64,000 nt of DNA from a virus, in the IMG/VR virus record IMGVR_UViG_3300025133_000027, positions 62,001 to 126,000 of that record. One strand, written 5' to 3'. This document shows, one piece after another, positions 50,657 through 57,902 of the stretch (position 1 is the first letter of the stretch; every line of letters begins with the position of its first letter). The notes beneath the pieces were generated by a model. It had not been told where the DNA came from. It searched no databases and saw nothing but the letters and a program-made list of their open reading frames with translations. Made by a program: the position numbers and the translations under genes.

Positions 50657-51455
50657 GAAAAGAAATACCGCTTTTCTTTACGAAGCTTTAATCAGAGAAA
50701 TGGTCAAAGCTTCTATCAAGAACGATAAAAAACGAGCTAAGTTAATAAAAGATATTATTTTAGAATACTTTAATACAAACAGTATACTCGGTAAAGAGTT
50801 GCTAGCTTATAAGGCGATTAATGAAGCCAAAGGGATGCACCCTATCGATGCAGAAAAAGTCATCCACGAGTGTAAGAGAGTTTTTGCCAATCTTGATCGT
50901 AAAGAATCATTTAATGTAAACAGCAATCTTATCTCTAAAATCAATAAAGAGCTAGGCGCTAATGTTTATTCTAATCATGTTCCTAACTATAAATTTATTG
51001 CGTCGTTGAATCACATATTCAACGACTCAGCTTCAATCAGTTCAAAAGTATTGATGGAGCGAAGAATCTTGAAAAAGATGACTGGCGTAGTTGAAAAGAA
51101 AGAAACAAAGCAGAAAGCAGTAGATGAACTTGTAATTAAGTCTTACACAAAATCATATAATAAGAAATACAAGGCAATGCTTCCAGAGCAGAAAGAAATG
51201 GTAAAGTTTTTTATTAATGAGAGACTAGATACTATTGAGTTTAAAGTTTTTCTAAATGAACAACTGGACAAGATTAAAAAGACCGTTCGTGATGGTTTGA
51301 AACTAGAAGAAGTGAAAGCTGATTCTAATATGCTTGAGAACTCTATGAAGGTATTGAATATCTTAGAGAGCTTCCGTGGGAAGCAAGAATATACAAAAGA
51401 AGACTTTTCAACAATAATGCATATGCAAGATCTAGCAAAGGAAATTACTAGCTAA
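50637..51455 (+). CDS. hypothetical head-morphogenesis protein
   Basis: This 272-residue basic, helical protein (TAFLYEALIREMVKASIKNDKKRAKLIKDIILEYF at the start) lies between portal and prohead protease genes. In T4 this interval holds prohead-core proteins gp67 and gp68, but no clear similarity is visible. There is no metal or nucleotide motif. It overlaps the portal gene by 20 bases and the next gene by one (TAATG). Confidence 0.6.
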   Translation: MKIRHNKKRNTAFLYEALIREMVKASIKNDKKRAKLIKDIILEYFNTNSILGKELLAYKAINEAKGMHPIDAEKVIHECKRVFANLDRKESFNVNSNLISKINKELGANVYSNHVPNYKFIASLNHIFNDSASISSKVLMERRILKKMTGVVEKKETKQKAVDELVIKSYTKSYNKKYKAMLPEQKEMVKFFINERLDTIEFKVFLNEQLDKIKKTVRDGLKLEEVKADSNMLENSMKVLNILESFRGKQEYTKEDFSTIMHMQDLAKEITS

Positions 51456-52033
51456 TGGCAATACAAGTAACCATAAACAAGAACGTAGTAGATGCCCTCG
51501 GAGGCCCAACTGAATCCGAGGCTCCTGATATTGTTGTTGATATTAAAGGTGCTTTTCTAAAGATTAAGCTCAATGCGAGAAAAACCCTAGACGGCAATAT
51601 CATAATTTATGATCATAAGCACCTAGACATCATCATTATTCCTTTTAAGAATAAGATCCTTACCTTACCGAAGAAGAATAGAAGCACCGATTCATTCTAT
51701 GTTCAGAAAAGATATTTTGATTTTTTAAAGAACAAAGGTGTTATTGTATATGACTCGGTGAGAGGCGGTTCTGTATATGGCTCTCTTGAGGCGTTCTATC
51801 CAGTAAACAAACAAGTAGATGCTCTACAGGTTGTGTTGTTGGTAACAAAAAGATTTTTAGAACAGGACAAGAATAAATATCAGACTTTTGATGAGTATCA
51901 AGAAGACGTTGACAACATGTTCTTAGAGCCAGAAGATGACGATTCGACAGAACTAGGTGAGGTTCCACACTCAGAAGAAAAAGGAACGATTGATCCAAAC
52001 TTCAAGCCTTACGGCATCTTATATAGGATATGA
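51455..52033 (+). CDS. hypothetical head-region protein
   Basis: This 192-residue protein has a beta-rich N-terminal two-thirds (PDIVVDIKGAFLKIKLNARKTLDGNIIIYDHKHLDIIIIP) and an acidic tail (MFLEPEDDDSTELGEVPHSEEKG). Then comes a conserved-looking end, IDPNFKPYGILYRI. It is TAATG-coupled to the gene before it. I recognise no family. Its context suggests a prohead core or connector accessory. Confidence 0.6.
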   Translation: MAIQVTINKNVVDALGGPTESEAPDIVVDIKGAFLKIKLNARKTLDGNIIIYDHKHLDIIIIPFKNKILTLPKKNRSTDSFYVQKRYFDFLKNKGVIVYDSVRGGSVYGSLEAFYPVNKQVDALQVVLLVTKRFLEQDKNKYQTFDEYQEDVDNMFLEPEDDDSTELGEVPHSEEKGTIDPNFKPYGILYRI

Positions 52034-52036
52034 ATA

Positions 52037-52222
52037 ATGATAGGATTCAGTAATAAAAAAGGTTTGGATTCTCCACCAAGCATGTGGGACGCTAATGCTA
52101 GTGCAAATGTAAAAATTGCTTCATTTCTTGTTAAAAACGATAGGCTTGAGGTTTTATATCGTGATGTTCTGACAGAACATCGTTTCATCTTTCAAGGCTA
52201 CAAAGAGACAACCTTATACTAA
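52037..52222 (+). CDS. small hypothetical protein
   Basis: This 61-residue protein starts three bases after the previous stop (atgaataatgatagg). Its N-terminus is MIGFSNKKGLDSPPSMWDANA, followed by a beta-hairpin-like segment (VLYRDVLTEHRFIFQGYKETTLY). No motif is recognised. It ends two bases before a hairpin. Confidence 0.5.
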   Translation: MIGFSNKKGLDSPPSMWDANASANVKIASFLVKNDRLEVLYRDVLTEHRFIFQGYKETTLY

Positions 52223-52223
52223 A

Positions 52224-52242
52224 CTACTGATCCGATCAGTAG
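52224..52242. repeat. short inverted repeat in the gap after the 61-residue gene
   Basis: CTACTGATC is followed after one base by its exact reverse complement, GATCAGTAG. In RNA this gives an 8-bp stem with a 3-base loop. No T-run follows, so it is a weak terminator candidate at best; it could be an RNA-processing hairpin or a protein site. Confidence 0.5.
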
Positions 52243-52248
52243 TAAGAT

Positions 52249-52536
52249 ATGTTTATGATTGAATTTATATTATTTACCTTTGGCCTAACACAAATATTAT
52301 TATACGGCTCTATTTTTGATAGAATTCGTCCTGATTGGAATCTGTTTAAGTGTCCTCTTTGTATGGGATTTCATACCGGATGGTTCGGATATTTATTTTT
52401 ATACACTATTAGTATATTCCCTATATTGTCATTACCACATTTATTTGTCTATGCTTTCATAAGTGCTGGTATTAATTATGTATTGGATAGAGTGTTTGAC
52501 GATGATGGAATAAAAATAGATTTAAGCAAACAATAA
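52249..52536 (+). CDS. small membrane protein with CxxCxGFxxGW motif (DUF1360-like)
   Basis: This 95-residue protein has a hydrophobic span at residues 3-22 (MIEFILFTFGLTQILLYGSI). The conserved-looking motif FKCPLCMGFHTGWFGYLFLY starts near residue 34, and a third hydrophobic region lies around 50-75. The CPxCxGFxxG motif recalls DUF1360 phage and bacterial membrane proteins of unknown role. The start could be ATG 52249 or 52255; the ribosome site is weak. Confidence 0.6.
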   Translation: MFMIEFILFTFGLTQILLYGSIFDRIRPDWNLFKCPLCMGFHTGWFGYLFLYTISIFPILSLPHLFVYAFISAGINYVLDRVFDDDGIKIDLSKQ

Positions 52537-52545
52537 ACTATTTAT
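52536..52545 (+). promoter_or_regulatory. AACTATTTAT element, copy 1 (candidate late promoter)
   Basis: This exact 10-base element overlaps the end of the membrane-protein gene and stands 11 bases before the 41-residue ORF. If it is a -10 box, transcription would begin near 52552 and mainly serve the gene at 52654 and the prohead protease. The complement reads TATAAATAG, like the T4 late box. Confidence 0.5.
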
Positions 52546-52556
52546 AAGGAAGAACA

Positions 52557-52682
52557 ATGAATAATCATGTAGAGATAAAATGGTTCCTTCAACCACCAAG
52601 GCTTTGTAAAAAAGGTTGTTATATCGTGCGGGTAACGCCCGCTGGAGAAGTGAATGTCCAAAATCAAACTAAAAGTCTCTGA
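52557..52682 (+). CDS. 41-residue small ORF
   Basis: A short frame begins at ATG 52557, seven bases after AAGGA (52546-52550), and runs to TGA 52680-52682. It overlaps the start of the next gene by 29 bases. The product (MNNHVEIKWFLQPPRLC and on, ending NVQNQTKSL) is basic with two cysteines. Filling an otherwise empty gap with a good ribosome site supports it. A GCGGG/CCCGC hairpin at 52628-52642 lies within it, just before the next ribosome site, so part of its sequence may be regulatory. Confidence 0.45.
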   Translation: MNNHVEIKWFLQPPRLCKKGCYIVRVTPAGEVNVQNQTKSL

Positions 52683-52866
52683 CCTAAGAAGGTTGATCAA
52701 AGAAGAGACAGAGAACCTTCATGCGGAAATCCGCAATAACAAAGAAGCCTTACTTGAGTCGCTTGGCGAATTTGAACAAATCGAAACCCAAGAACTTCTT
52801 AGCGAGGCTATCAAGATCATGAGCAACGAGCAGGTTGCTATCTTACTAGGGATGTCAGATGAGTAA
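52654..52866 (+). CDS. small helical head-region protein
   Basis: This 70-residue, acidic, fully helical protein (KVSDLRRLIKEETENLHAEIRNNKEALLESLGEFEQ; ELLSEAIKIMSNEQVAILLGM) has a good GGAGAAG ribosome site. It directly precedes, and overlaps by eight bases, the prohead protease gene. That is where T4 encodes small prohead-core proteins (gp67, gp68). No sequence similarity can be claimed. Confidence 0.6.
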   Translation: MSKIKLKVSDLRRLIKEETENLHAEIRNNKEALLESLGEFEQIETQELLSEAIKIMSNEQVAILLGMSDE

Positions 52867-53464
52867 TAAATATGTTCTTACAGAGTATCGAGTGTTCGAT
52901 AATAGCCACCCAGAACTATTAACCGAAGCTGAAAAGCTTGAAATGGCTAATGGTTCCGTTATGTATCTCACTGGTGTTATGCAGAGAGCAGACGCTGAGA
53001 ATGGAAATGGAAGAGTCTACCCGATGGAGATTCTTGAGCGTGAAGTTGAGAACTATAAGAAACTCGTAAAAGAGCATCGCTCATATGGTGAATTAGATCA
53101 CCCTGATAGTCCTATTGTAGAACTACAAAAAGCTTCTCACTTCGTAACTCACATTGAGATGAAAGGTAAAGAAGTCATTGGCAAGATTAAGTTGATGGAT
53201 ACCGATACAGGCAGGAACGCTCAAGGTATTGTAAGAAGTGGCGGAATGCTTTCGATTTCATCACGAGGACTTGGCTCTACAACTCAGAAGAATGGTAAGA
53301 CTTATGTTCAAGATGATTACCAATTAGTATGTTTTGATCTTGTCTCAGAGCCTTCAACGGCTGGTGCTTACATGCTTAAGGAAGGAAAAGTTCCTTCAAT
53401 AGATAATAAAGGGGACCGAATCAATAGAGCCCTAAACAACGTATTGCGTTCATGGAATAAATAA
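52859..53464 (+). CDS. gp21: prohead maturation protease (gp21-like)
   Basis: This 201-residue serine protease of the T4 gp21 group has NGNGRVYPMEILEREV, catalytic His81 in SYGELDHPDS, and the serine motif MLSISSRGLGS (Ser at about 132-135). These are followed by LVCFDLVSEPSTAGAYM, a family landmark. It would cleave scaffold and capsid proteins after L/I-x-E sites; such a site (LRE, Glu60) is present in the capsid protein encoded downstream. Its own N-terminus contains LLTE and KLE, possible self-cleavage points. Confidence 0.9.
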   Translation: MSNKYVLTEYRVFDNSHPELLTEAEKLEMANGSVMYLTGVMQRADAENGNGRVYPMEILEREVENYKKLVKEHRSYGELDHPDSPIVELQKASHFVTHIEMKGKEVIGKIKLMDTDTGRNAQGIVRSGGMLSISSRGLGSTTQKNGKTYVQDDYQLVCFDLVSEPSTAGAYMLKEGKVPSIDNKGDRINRALNNVLRSWNK

Positions 53465-53961
53465 TGACCAGTAAGAGAGCTAAAATGAAGATGATGATGA
53501 AGCCGATTATCAAGGAATTGATTGCAGAGCTTCTATTTGAAGAAGGTGTCCTATCTTCTATTATTAGAGAAGTCGCTATTGCTTCTGGTCCAGTTCTCAC
53601 AGAATCAAGAAGCGCTCCTCAACGAAGAGCCAAGGAGCTTCCAGAAGGTGCACAGGCTAGAGAATCTAGAGAAGCCAGTGAGGCTATGATTCGTAAGATT
53701 AGAAACGAAGGCTCAAGAGAAGTAACTTCCTCAAGAGCACGAGACCAGTTTGAAAAATCAGGTATGGGAAGTTTCTTTGAGGGCACTGCACCTCTCAAAA
53801 CAAAGGGTGTTGTCAATGAAGGACGAAGTGGCGGCGGTGGCTTAACTGCTCCAAGCCCACTCGCAGGCATAGACCCTGATGACGAAGGTGTCAACATCGA
53901 CGCGCTTGACAAACTACTCGGAAATAAATGGGGTGAAATCGCTAAAAGGTTGGAGGACTAA
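53464..53961 (+). CDS. hypothetical head-region protein
   Basis: This 165-residue protein has a basic Met-rich start (SKRAKMKMMMKPIIKELIAELLFEEG). The centre is charged and low in complexity (SAPQRRAKELPEGAQARESREASEAM), then comes a Gly-rich linker (EGRSGGGGLTAPSP), and the end is acidic-hydrophobic (ALDKLLGNKWGEIAKRLED). It contains I/L-x-E sites that a gp21-type protease might cut. TAATG-coupled to the protease, it could be a prohead-core or internal protein. Its last bases carry GGAGG, the ribosome site of the bS21 gene. Confidence 0.6.
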   Translation: MTSKRAKMKMMMKPIIKELIAELLFEEGVLSSIIREVAIASGPVLTESRSAPQRRAKELPEGAQARESREASEAMIRKIRNEGSREVTSSRARDQFEKSGMGSFFEGTAPLKTKGVVNEGRSGGGGLTAPSPLAGIDPDDEGVNIDALDKLLGNKWGEIAKRLED

Positions 53962-54204
53962 TTGAGTAACGAAAGAAAAACACATAAAAAAGCACCTGTT
54001 AACGTTGAGGTTATCAATCATGGACGTGACAGTTTTAAGGTGATCCGAAGATTTATGAAGAAAGTCAAGAATGAAGGACTGATGCAAGAGCTAAGAGATC
54101 GTAGATATTATGAAAAACCATCAGAAAAAAGACGTAAGCGCAAATTAAGAAGGATTAAAGTTCTTAAAAAATTAAGAAAGGAGACAGAAAAAAATGCCGG
54201 ATAG
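53962..54204 (+). CDS. rpsU: ribosomal protein bS21 homologue
   Basis: This 80-residue, very basic protein has the bS21 layout. RDSFKVIRRFMKKVKNEG corresponds to the N-terminal RRFKR helix. LMQELRDRRYYEKPSEKRR matches the diagnostic ExRRRxxYEKPxxxR segment. A Lys/Arg-rich C-terminal helix follows (KRKLRRIKVLKKLRKE). Cellular bS21 is about 70 residues and sits on the 30S platform near the mRNA Shine-Dalgarno helix. Viral bS21 genes are known in some aquatic phages. The start is TTG with a perfect GGAGG six bases upstream. It lies between head-morphogenesis genes and overlaps the next gene by 11 bases. It may exchange into host ribosomes and favour phage mRNA. Confidence 0.88.
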   Translation: MSNERKTHKKAPVNVEVINHGRDSFKVIRRFMKKVKNEGLMQELRDRRYYEKPSEKRRKRKLRRIKVLKKLRKETEKNAG

Positions 54205-54607
54205 CAATATACAAGTAAGAGTTGGTCTTGGAAATGTTGGTTCTTACCAAGTTAGTGGAGTTCCGTTTGCTTCAAGCTCAATCGCCTGTGCGATAAATTC
54301 TTCAGCACCAACACAAGTTTCATTTCCAAATGTAACTAAAGAAATTATAATTAAAAACACCAGTGGAGTAAGTGTAGATTTGCGTGTCGGGTTTAGTGAA
54401 AATGGAGTATTTGACGCTCTTGGCGAGAAGTATTTCTTTACTCTTGCAAATGGAGAATCTTACAGCTCTTCAGTAAGATGCACAAGTGTATTCTTATTAT
54501 CAGACAGTGGAACTATCCCAGCATCAGCTAGTGTAATAGCCGCTTTAACCGGAATCCCTGCGAGTAGACTACCTGAAAACTGGTCAGGCTCAGTTGGAAT
54601 TGGATAG
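54194..54607 (+). CDS. small beta-sandwich virion protein (head decoration candidate)
   Basis: This 137-residue, Ser/Gly/Val-rich protein has strands such as TKEIIIKNTSGVSVDLRVGF and YFFTLANGESYSSSVRCTSVFLLSD. It has no charge clusters, signal or membrane span. The composition suits a small beta-sandwich that decorates heads or binds virions. Its place between bS21 and scaffold, before a candidate late promoter, fits abundant late expression. The role is inference from composition. Confidence 0.55.
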   Translation: MPDSNIQVRVGLGNVGSYQVSGVPFASSSIACAINSSAPTQVSFPNVTKEIIIKNTSGVSVDLRVGFSENGVFDALGEKYFFTLANGESYSSSVRCTSVFLLSDSGTIPASASVIAALTGIPASRLPENWSGSVGIG

Positions 54608-54631
54608 TTCTGTGGAATTAAAGATTTTGTT

Positions 54632-54641
54632 AACTATTTAT
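54632..54641 (+). promoter_or_regulatory. AACTATTTAT element, copy 2 (candidate late promoter)
   Basis: This exact copy lies in the gap before the scaffold gene, 26 bases ahead of its ATG. It is followed by AATAGTTATTTAAGGAG, which includes the ribosome site. The spacing leaves room for a short leader. The complement carries TATAAATAG. Confidence 0.6.
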
Positions 54642-54667
54642 AATAGTTATTTAAGGAGAAAATATTA

Positions 54668-55939
54668 ATGTCTTCAATGTTAGGCCAAGCGATAATAGAT
54701 GTAGAAGAACTAAAAAGAATTGCCAAAGAAAAGGCAGAGCAAGATATTATCGAGCAATATTCTTCTAAAGTAAAAAATGTTATGGAGGAGCTTCTTCAGA
54801 AGAGTCTTCTTAACGAAGATGAAACCCCTTTCGAGGATGAAGACCTAGGCGGCATGGACGATATGGGCGGCATGGACGATATGGGTGGCATGGACGATAT
54901 GGGTGGAGAAGCTGGTGGTGATGCTGGCGGGCCTATCGAGTTTGGCGACGGTGGCGACGGTGAAGTCGGTGGAAAAGAAATTGGTGCTAGTGATGATGGT
55001 GATAGCACGCCTTCACTTCCACTTGCTGCTCTTGACGGCGAAACAATCGGAAGCACAACTTTTCCTAGCGAAGATGAGATGATTGAGATTGACTTAGATA
55101 ACATTGGAGAAGAAGAGTTCGGAACCTCCGAGAATGAATTTGGTCAAAAAAGCCCATGGGGACATGATAATGATGACTCTGGTGAAGGCGAGAACGGCGG
55201 AAGCTTCCTGAATGAAAGCGCTGATGGCGTAACCGAAGACAGGATATTTGATCCAAACAAAGAAGAAGACAAAGAAGAAGACAAAGAAGAAGTCCAAGAA
55301 GAAGGCGTTGAAGTAGATTACCAAAATGTAAAAACTCCACATGCTCCCTTCGGCTCCAACAATGAAGAAGACGAGATTAACTTAATGCTCTCACAACTAT
55401 GTGATGAAGCAGAAGAGTTGGAAAGCAAGAACAAAACAATCAAAAAAGAAAGTCGTGCTAAGAGTCAAAAGCTCGCAGAAACTATGAAAACTAACGATAA
55501 TCTTAGGAAAGATATTAAAAAACTAGTTGAAGCTATGAAAATGGTAAACAAGGAACTAGTTACTATAACGAACAATTATGAAAAAAGCAATAAAACTGTA
55601 AAGTCACTTAAAGCTAATTTCAATATGTTACAATCAGAGAGCAAGAAATTGTTCTTTAAAAACCAAGTTCTAGAAGATAGGACCTTGAATGCAAGACAGC
55701 GAAAGCAGATTGTCGAGGCTATTGAAAGAGCGAAGTCAGGTGAAGAAGCGAAAATCGTTTACGAAACGCTTCAAAGCACAGTGGAAGGAAGACGAGTACG
55801 CTCCGAACCGAAATCACTTAGCGAGGCCATGGATAAGAGAGCTTCACCATTGTTGTCAATTAAATCTAGACAACGACCTCTAGAGCCGCCAAAGACAAAC
55901 CATCGTATTACTCGATGGAAAGAATTAGCGGGTATCTAA
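54668..55939 (+). CDS. gp22: prohead scaffolding protein (gp22-like)
   Basis: This 423-residue acidic protein lies directly before the major capsid gene, as gene 22 does in T4. It has a helical start (IIDVEELKRIAKEKAEQDIIEQYSS). A very acidic, Gly/Asp-rich centre has tandem GGMDDM repeats and a KEED repeat. A long coiled coil at about residues 240-350 is followed by a basic C-terminal end (ITRWKELAGI). It would form the temporary core of the prohead and be degraded by the protease. Sequence identity to T4 gp22 is not claimed; role rests on position, charge pattern and coiled coil. Good AAGGAG site. Confidence 0.72.
   Translation: MSSMLGQAIIDVEELKRIAKEKAEQDIIEQYSSKVKNVMEELLQKSLLNEDETPFEDEDLGGMDDMGGMDDMGGMDDMGGEAGGDAGGPIEFGDGGDGEVGGKEIGASDDGDSTPSLPLAALDGETIGSTTFPSEDEMIEIDLDNIGEEEFGTSENEFGQKSPWGHDNDDSGEGENGGSFLNESADGVTEDRIFDPNKEEDKEEDKEEVQEEGVEVDYQNVKTPHAPFGSNNEEDEINLMLSQLCDEAEELESKNKTIKKESRAKSQKLAETMKTNDNLRKDIKKLVEAMKMVNKELVTITNNYEKSNKTVKSLKANFNMLQSESKKLFFKNQVLEDRTLNARQRKQIVEAIERAKSGEEAKIVYETLQSTVEGRRVRSEPKSLSEAMDKRASPLLSIKSRQRPLEPPKTNHRITRWKELAGI
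54851..54904 (+). repeat. three 18-bp tandem repeats in the scaffold gene
   Basis: Three units of GGCATGGACGATATGGGY run head to tail (54851, 54869, 54887), encoding three GMDDMG steps. A second, 12-bp repeat (AAAGAAGAAGAC, three units, last one varied) lies at 55259-55294. Both are in-frame and may vary in number by slippage. Confidence 0.85.
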
Positions 55940-55968
55940 CTAACCAACTTTAAGGAGTTAAATTTATT

Positions 55969-57804
55969 ATGAGTACAATCGTAGAAGCATTAACTCGTGA
56001 TGTTGTACATACAGACCGTAAGGCAGAAGGCGCAGCTCTCATCAAGAAATGGGAGAAAGTCGGCTTGCTAGAAGGTCTTTCAACAGAGCGAAGCAAAATT
56101 AACATGTCGGTTCTATTAGAGAACCAAGCTAAGGAACTTCTTCGTGAAGCTTCCTCAATGAGTGCCGGTGACGTAGAAGGTTTCGCATCAGTTGCGTTCC
56201 CAATCGTCCGTAGGGTATTCGGTGGTCTTATTGCAAACGAGCTAGTCTCGGTTCAACCAATGAGTCTTCCATCTGGTCTTATCTTCTTCCTAGACTTTGT
56301 CTACAGTGGTAACACACCTGAGAAACTACACAACGGCGCAGTTGCCGGTGCATCACTATTCGGTGGTGGCGTAGTTGGTAAGGGAATCACTGGTGGTGTT
56401 GACCTTTCAGGTGATAACGCTGAGACTTCTTTTTATGGCCTTAACAACGGCTTTTCAACTGCTACAGGTAGTATTAATGCGGGTGAAGCAGACACTAACG
56501 TCCAGAATGTCGCTCTCCTTGGAACAGAGACTCTTGTTAGCGATCTATCAGCTCTTGACAAGAAAGTTCTTCGTTATGATCCTGATGTTCTAGGTTCAAC
56601 ACCAAGCGATATTATCGCTGCTGTAGTTGTTACCCTATCTACTGCTGAGATGGCTCAGATTGATGGTAGCAACTTAGTTACTATCGACCTAGTATCTTCA
56701 AGTACAACATCCGACGTTCGTGTTCCTGTTGACGGAGCTCTTGGAGCTACTGAGACTAAGGTTATTCGTAGATTAACTCACAAGGGTGCCTGGGATGCTA
56801 CAGCAACTACACTTTCAGATGAAGATACGAAGATTACTTTTTATCTACAATCCACTACTGCTGGTGGATTGGTTGCTGCTAATGTTGCTGGCAACCCTGG
56901 CTTAGGCAATACACTTAAGTTCTCACGTAAGGATTCGTGGGGTCAGGGTAACTCAGTAGGTTCAGTTCTAGCCGAACTTCTAGTCCAAGAAGGGGCGGGT
57001 TCTAGTTCGGTAGCTGGTGATGAAAAAGATGGTCACAACCGTACCATCTCAGAAATCGACATTAAGCTTGACTCTATCTCGGTAGACGTTAAGACTAAGA
57101 AGTTGAAGGCTAAGTGGACTCCTGAGCTTGCTCAAGACATCAACGCTTACCACAACATCGATGCTGAAGTTGAGCTAACTGGTATTCTTTCAGAGCACGT
57201 TGCTCTTGAAATCGACCAAGAAATCCTTAACGAGCTCGTTTCCGGTGGAACTGGCGGAACTCTTTACTGGAGTCGTCACGCTGGTAACTTCTTGAACCGT
57301 GAAACTGGTGCATCTGTTGTATCAGCTACTGCACCACCTGACTTCACAGGTAACGTGTCAGAATGGTACGAGACTCTTATTGAGACAATCAATGATGTGT
57401 CTGCACGTATCCACAGAAAGACACTTCGCGGTGGAGCTAACTTCCTAGTAACCTCACCTGAAATTGCTAACATTCTTGAGTTCACTAGTGGATTCAGAGC
57501 AACTGTAAACATGGAAGACCTCAAGGGTGGCTCCGTTGGTGCAGAGAAGGTTGGTTCACTTTCACGCAAGTGGGATGTGTATGTTGACCCTTACTTCTAC
57601 CGTAACGTAATTCTGGTAGGACGTAAAGGCAAGTCATTCCTAGAGTCTGGCTTTGTATACGCACCTTACGTGCCACTACAGACTACACCTACTATCTTCG
57701 GAACAGAGGACTTCGTACCACGCAAGGGTATGATGACTCGTTACGCCAAGAAGATGGTTCGTCCTGACATGTATGGCCTTGTTGTAGTGCAAGACTTAGT
57801 ATAA
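55969..57804 (+). CDS. gp23: major capsid protein (gp23-like)
   Basis: This 611-residue protein has the T4 gp23 pattern. The N-terminal propeptide ends ENQAKELLREASSMS, where L-R-E (Glu60) is the expected protease site. AFPIVRRVFGGLIANELVSVQPMSLPSGLIFFLDF follows, which is diagnostic. Near the C-terminus GGANFLVTSPEIANILEFTSGFRA and KGMMTRYAKKMVRPDMYGLVVVQDL match the family. The length exceeds T4 gp23 (521), with extra sequence in the central insertion domain. It has a strong ribosome site (TTTAAGGAG), and its codons look optimised relative to its neighbours (frequent GTA/GCT/CTT and TAC/AAC). A strong terminator follows. Confidence 0.95.
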   Translation: MSTIVEALTRDVVHTDRKAEGAALIKKWEKVGLLEGLSTERSKINMSVLLENQAKELLREASSMSAGDVEGFASVAFPIVRRVFGGLIANELVSVQPMSLPSGLIFFLDFVYSGNTPEKLHNGAVAGASLFGGGVVGKGITGGVDLSGDNAETSFYGLNNGFSTATGSINAGEADTNVQNVALLGTETLVSDLSALDKKVLRYDPDVLGSTPSDIIAAVVVTLSTAEMAQIDGSNLVTIDLVSSSTTSDVRVPVDGALGATETKVIRRLTHKGAWDATATTLSDEDTKITFYLQSTTAGGLVAANVAGNPGLGNTLKFSRKDSWGQGNSVGSVLAELLVQEGAGSSSVAGDEKDGHNRTISEIDIKLDSISVDVKTKKLKAKWTPELAQDINAYHNIDAEVELTGILSEHVALEIDQEILNELVSGGTGGTLYWSRHAGNFLNRETGASVVSATAPPDFTGNVSEWYETLIETINDVSARIHRKTLRGGANFLVTSPEIANILEFTSGFRATVNMEDLKGGSVGAEKVGSLSRKWDVYVDPYFYRNVILVGRKGKSFLESGFVYAPYVPLQTTPTIFGTEDFVPRKGMMTRYAKKMVRPDMYGLVVVQDLV

Positions 57805-57822
57805 TCTAAGATAAACTAACAG

Positions 57823-57854
57823 AAAAGCCCCTTGGAGAAATCCAAGGGGCTTTT
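57823..57854 (+). terminator. intrinsic terminator after the major capsid gene
   Basis: AAAAGCCCCTTGGA (57823-57836) pairs perfectly with 57841-57854 around a GAAA tetraloop, giving a 14-bp stem that ends in TTTT followed by CTTG. The flanking A-run makes it symmetrical. It lies 18 bases after the capsid stop, and 21 bases before candidate promoter copy 3, so it separates two transcription units. Confidence 0.92.
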
Positions 57855-57875
57855 CTTGTATTAGGGCTCCTAGCA

Positions 57876-57885
57876 AACTATTTAT
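57876..57885 (+). promoter_or_regulatory. AACTATTTAT element, copy 3 (candidate late promoter)
   Basis: This exact copy stands between the capsid terminator and the 783-residue gene, 17 bases before its ATG. The gene downstream needs its own promoter because of the terminator, which makes this the best-supported copy. AGAGGA (57892 onward) is the ribosome site. Confidence 0.65.
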
Positions 57886-57902
57886 ATCACTAGAGGACTT
57901 CA

